A stretch of DNA of 64,000 nucleotides from the NCBI GenBank assembly GCA_020850615.1, contig JADZEI010000029.1, positions 1 to 64,000 of the forward strand, in the 5' to 3' direction. The notes under the pieces are model-generated. The model was not told the origin of the DNA. It saw only the letters and a list, made by a program, of their open reading frames with translations, and ran no database searches. This DNA comes from Dehalococcoidia bacterium. GTDB taxonomy: Bacteria > Chloroflexota > Dehalococcoidia > Tepidiformales > Tepidiformaceae. Positions 63,601-64,000 of this stretch are shown here, one piece after another (position 1 is the first letter of the stretch; each line of letters starts with the position of its first letter). Position numbers and translations under genes: made by a program.

Positions 63601-64000
63601 GGCCGTCTTCGCGACGCTCGCCGACCGCGGCGGGCCGACGTCTGGCCTCCTCGCAGCTGCCCGCTCAGGCAAGCCCATGCGCTTCCCCGGCAGCCGCCAG
63701 TTCGCCCTCGCCATGCCCGAATGGCACCGCGCCCACCACCTGCTCGCCGAGCCGTTCTACGAGGACATGCTCGCGGTGCCGCTGATCTATCGCGGCGGGG
63801 TTGTCGGCACCATCGCCGGCTACTACCCGGCGGGCGGCATCCCCGGCGACGACGAGGTGCGCTTTCTGGAGGCGATCGCCGGCCAGGCGGCCATCGGCAT
63901 CGAGAACCTGCGCCTCTTCGCCGAGGCCGACCGTCGTGTCCGTGAGCTGGAGTCGCTCACGCGCGTCGCCCGCGGCCTCACGCTCGACCAGGCGATGAGC
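60608..64000 (+). CDS. Large membrane sensor: dCache, HAMP, PAS and repeated GAF domains (probable histidine kinase, truncated by window end)
   Basis: At least 1131 residues are visible and the frame is still open at the end. A transmembrane helix at 17-37 (LNIGLTAFLVIVAVAVAAIVVVGF) is followed by an extracytoplasmic dCache-like domain (to about 365), a second helix at 372-395, a HAMP (LKPILALVEGTNAVAAGDLS), a PAS (about 451-575, GIFESTSDGVILNDAEDG) and three GAF domains starting near 585, 764 and 937, with a fourth beginning near 1112. A kinase domain is expected beyond the window, since the NarL-type regulator gene lies directly upstream. GTG 60608 starts 13 bases after that gene. Confidence 0.85.
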   Translation, partial: MPAGSPLGLSLRAKLNIGLTAFLVIVAVAVAAIVVVGFNRSKDDATETASQGFEDQSRETLALLADVQSFAGQLQLDATAELSDIAARYMANALASDTEYASDVAGIDGRGGVVYDRSEDRTTDIWYRGMLPLDDATLRDLRESATLDAALKTLYEEQSKDLPTGFEAVAIYYIGTSGLVRYFPAIGLHNTLLPVFDVRAQEYFTAAAPAQNPERRTVWTKPYFDRTGRGRILTATTPVYVGDEFRGVVAVDLSFFRLISQVDNFQVGQTGFAFYVDALGDIAPSSSAPQVISSLSAPEEDGLPAVLAAMRDGKTGTDRIRLNGREVFVSYAPIAGAGGSLGLVAPVDEITAAAAGVTSAIADESDTTIVATLVTMSLLFLVVIAISAVLSRYMLLKPILALVEGTNAVAAGDLSTTIPVRSRDELGMLASSFNRMTAELQVGRAELEAKEAQFRGIFESTSDGVILNDAEDGTVAEANPAAIVMHGYTREEFIGIQPEKFIHPDSLSDFGAYMEAMAEDRPFRTRARDVRKDGTVFHVEVAGSRVQYLGRTHYLAIVRDVTERVQAYELLEERVADRTRELSTLLEVARTVGSTLELDRLLELILTHLHNVIDYTASSILIEDDGELVIRFSRGADPGVTERQVDRSIGMRFPVHLAEPIWGPISRGDVVLIGDVRADEPLANAYRRAVGDVDNGPFSHVRSWMAIPFIAKGRVLGFMSASRSEPNYFEQRHVDLARAFAAQATVALENARLFEETARRVGENEALARIAARFTLAESQADLLDGAAEEVLRATRAVGINLIINRDGEFEALGAAGWTEDYRAAVLRALEGGAIRIVQQHNESVNVRISPNGRERILSFPEWGPLHPFLQEQTWEALVSAPLVYRGQPFGAIGGYFPPGFVPSQREADFFRAMADQVAIGVANQRLFGEIEQRGRENLALATIASRFTLDEPVEQTLRDLAGDIVQATSALAVTVLVVDDDRPVSLGGSGLPDGYVEAVFATLADRGGPTSGLLAAARSGKPMRFPGSRQFALAMPEWHRAHHLLAEPFYEDMLAVPLIYRGGVVGTIAGYYPAGGIPGDDEVRFLEAIAGQAAIGIENLRLFAEADRRVRELESLTRVARGLTLDQAMS

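Overview
The window is 64 kb of very GC-rich bacterial chromosome, densely packed with genes on both strands. The gene content suggests a member of the Chloroflexota, possibly near Dehalococcoidia/Tepidiformia. Pointers are several luciferase-like flavin oxidoreductases, repeated Uma2-family genes, a sortase together with flagellin genes, orphan dipeptide-type ABC ATPases, and many genes with a -10 box about 6 nt before the start codon (leaderless mRNAs). This placement is an inference; no rRNA is present to fix it.

Layout. 1-8.9 kb: a YprB-like RNase H-fold protein, a PRC-barrel-like protein, a secreted protein, a PAS histidine kinase, a metallo-hydrolase, and a minus-strand group (hydrolase, GNAT, flavin oxidoreductase). 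9-16.7 kb: asparagine synthetase, an SDR, a tandem pair of Uma2 genes, two oligopeptide ABC ATPases, tRNA-Leu(UAG) and tRNA-Lys(CUU), a decayed phosphodiesterase gene and a small Flp-type pilin. 17-30 kb: a secreted CAP/lamin-tail protein, DegV, a second flavin oxidoreductase, SufE, a second Uma2 pair, a rhodanese, two OmpR-type regulators with degenerate receivers, an SDR facing a ketoacyl synthase, and moaD-moaE-NUDIX. 30.8-37.8 kb: late flagellar genes on the minus strand (flgM, a sortase, fliT-like, fliS, fliD, flaG-like, two flagellins), with two candidate sigma-28 promoters. 38-45 kb: coaE, a MoxR/CbbQ-like ATPase, a small four-helix-bundle gene inside a 24-bp perfect inverted repeat, a phosphoesterase and a 1080-residue VWA (CbbO/NorD-like) protein. 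48-55 kb: a minus-strand series, metK (with a SAM riboswitch leader), sugar nucleotidyltransferase, phosphohexomutase, phosphohexose isomerase, two antitoxin-like small proteins and an acyl-CoA carboxylase beta subunit. 55-64 kb: gyrA, clpS, a LolD-like ABC ATPase, two response regulators and a large dCache/HAMP/PAS/GAF sensor that runs off the end.

The most unusual layer is between the genes. There are short tandem arrays of 7-bp units, at least four of them fitting RRCYRAY, placed next to gene ends and sometimes as inverted pairs. One inverted pair frames the four-helix-bundle gene exactly, like a minimal cassette, and separates the MoxR ATPase from its VWA partner. A second family of about 130-bp dispersed repeats occurs three times, and a palindromic repeat has become part of a reading frame at 24.6 kb.
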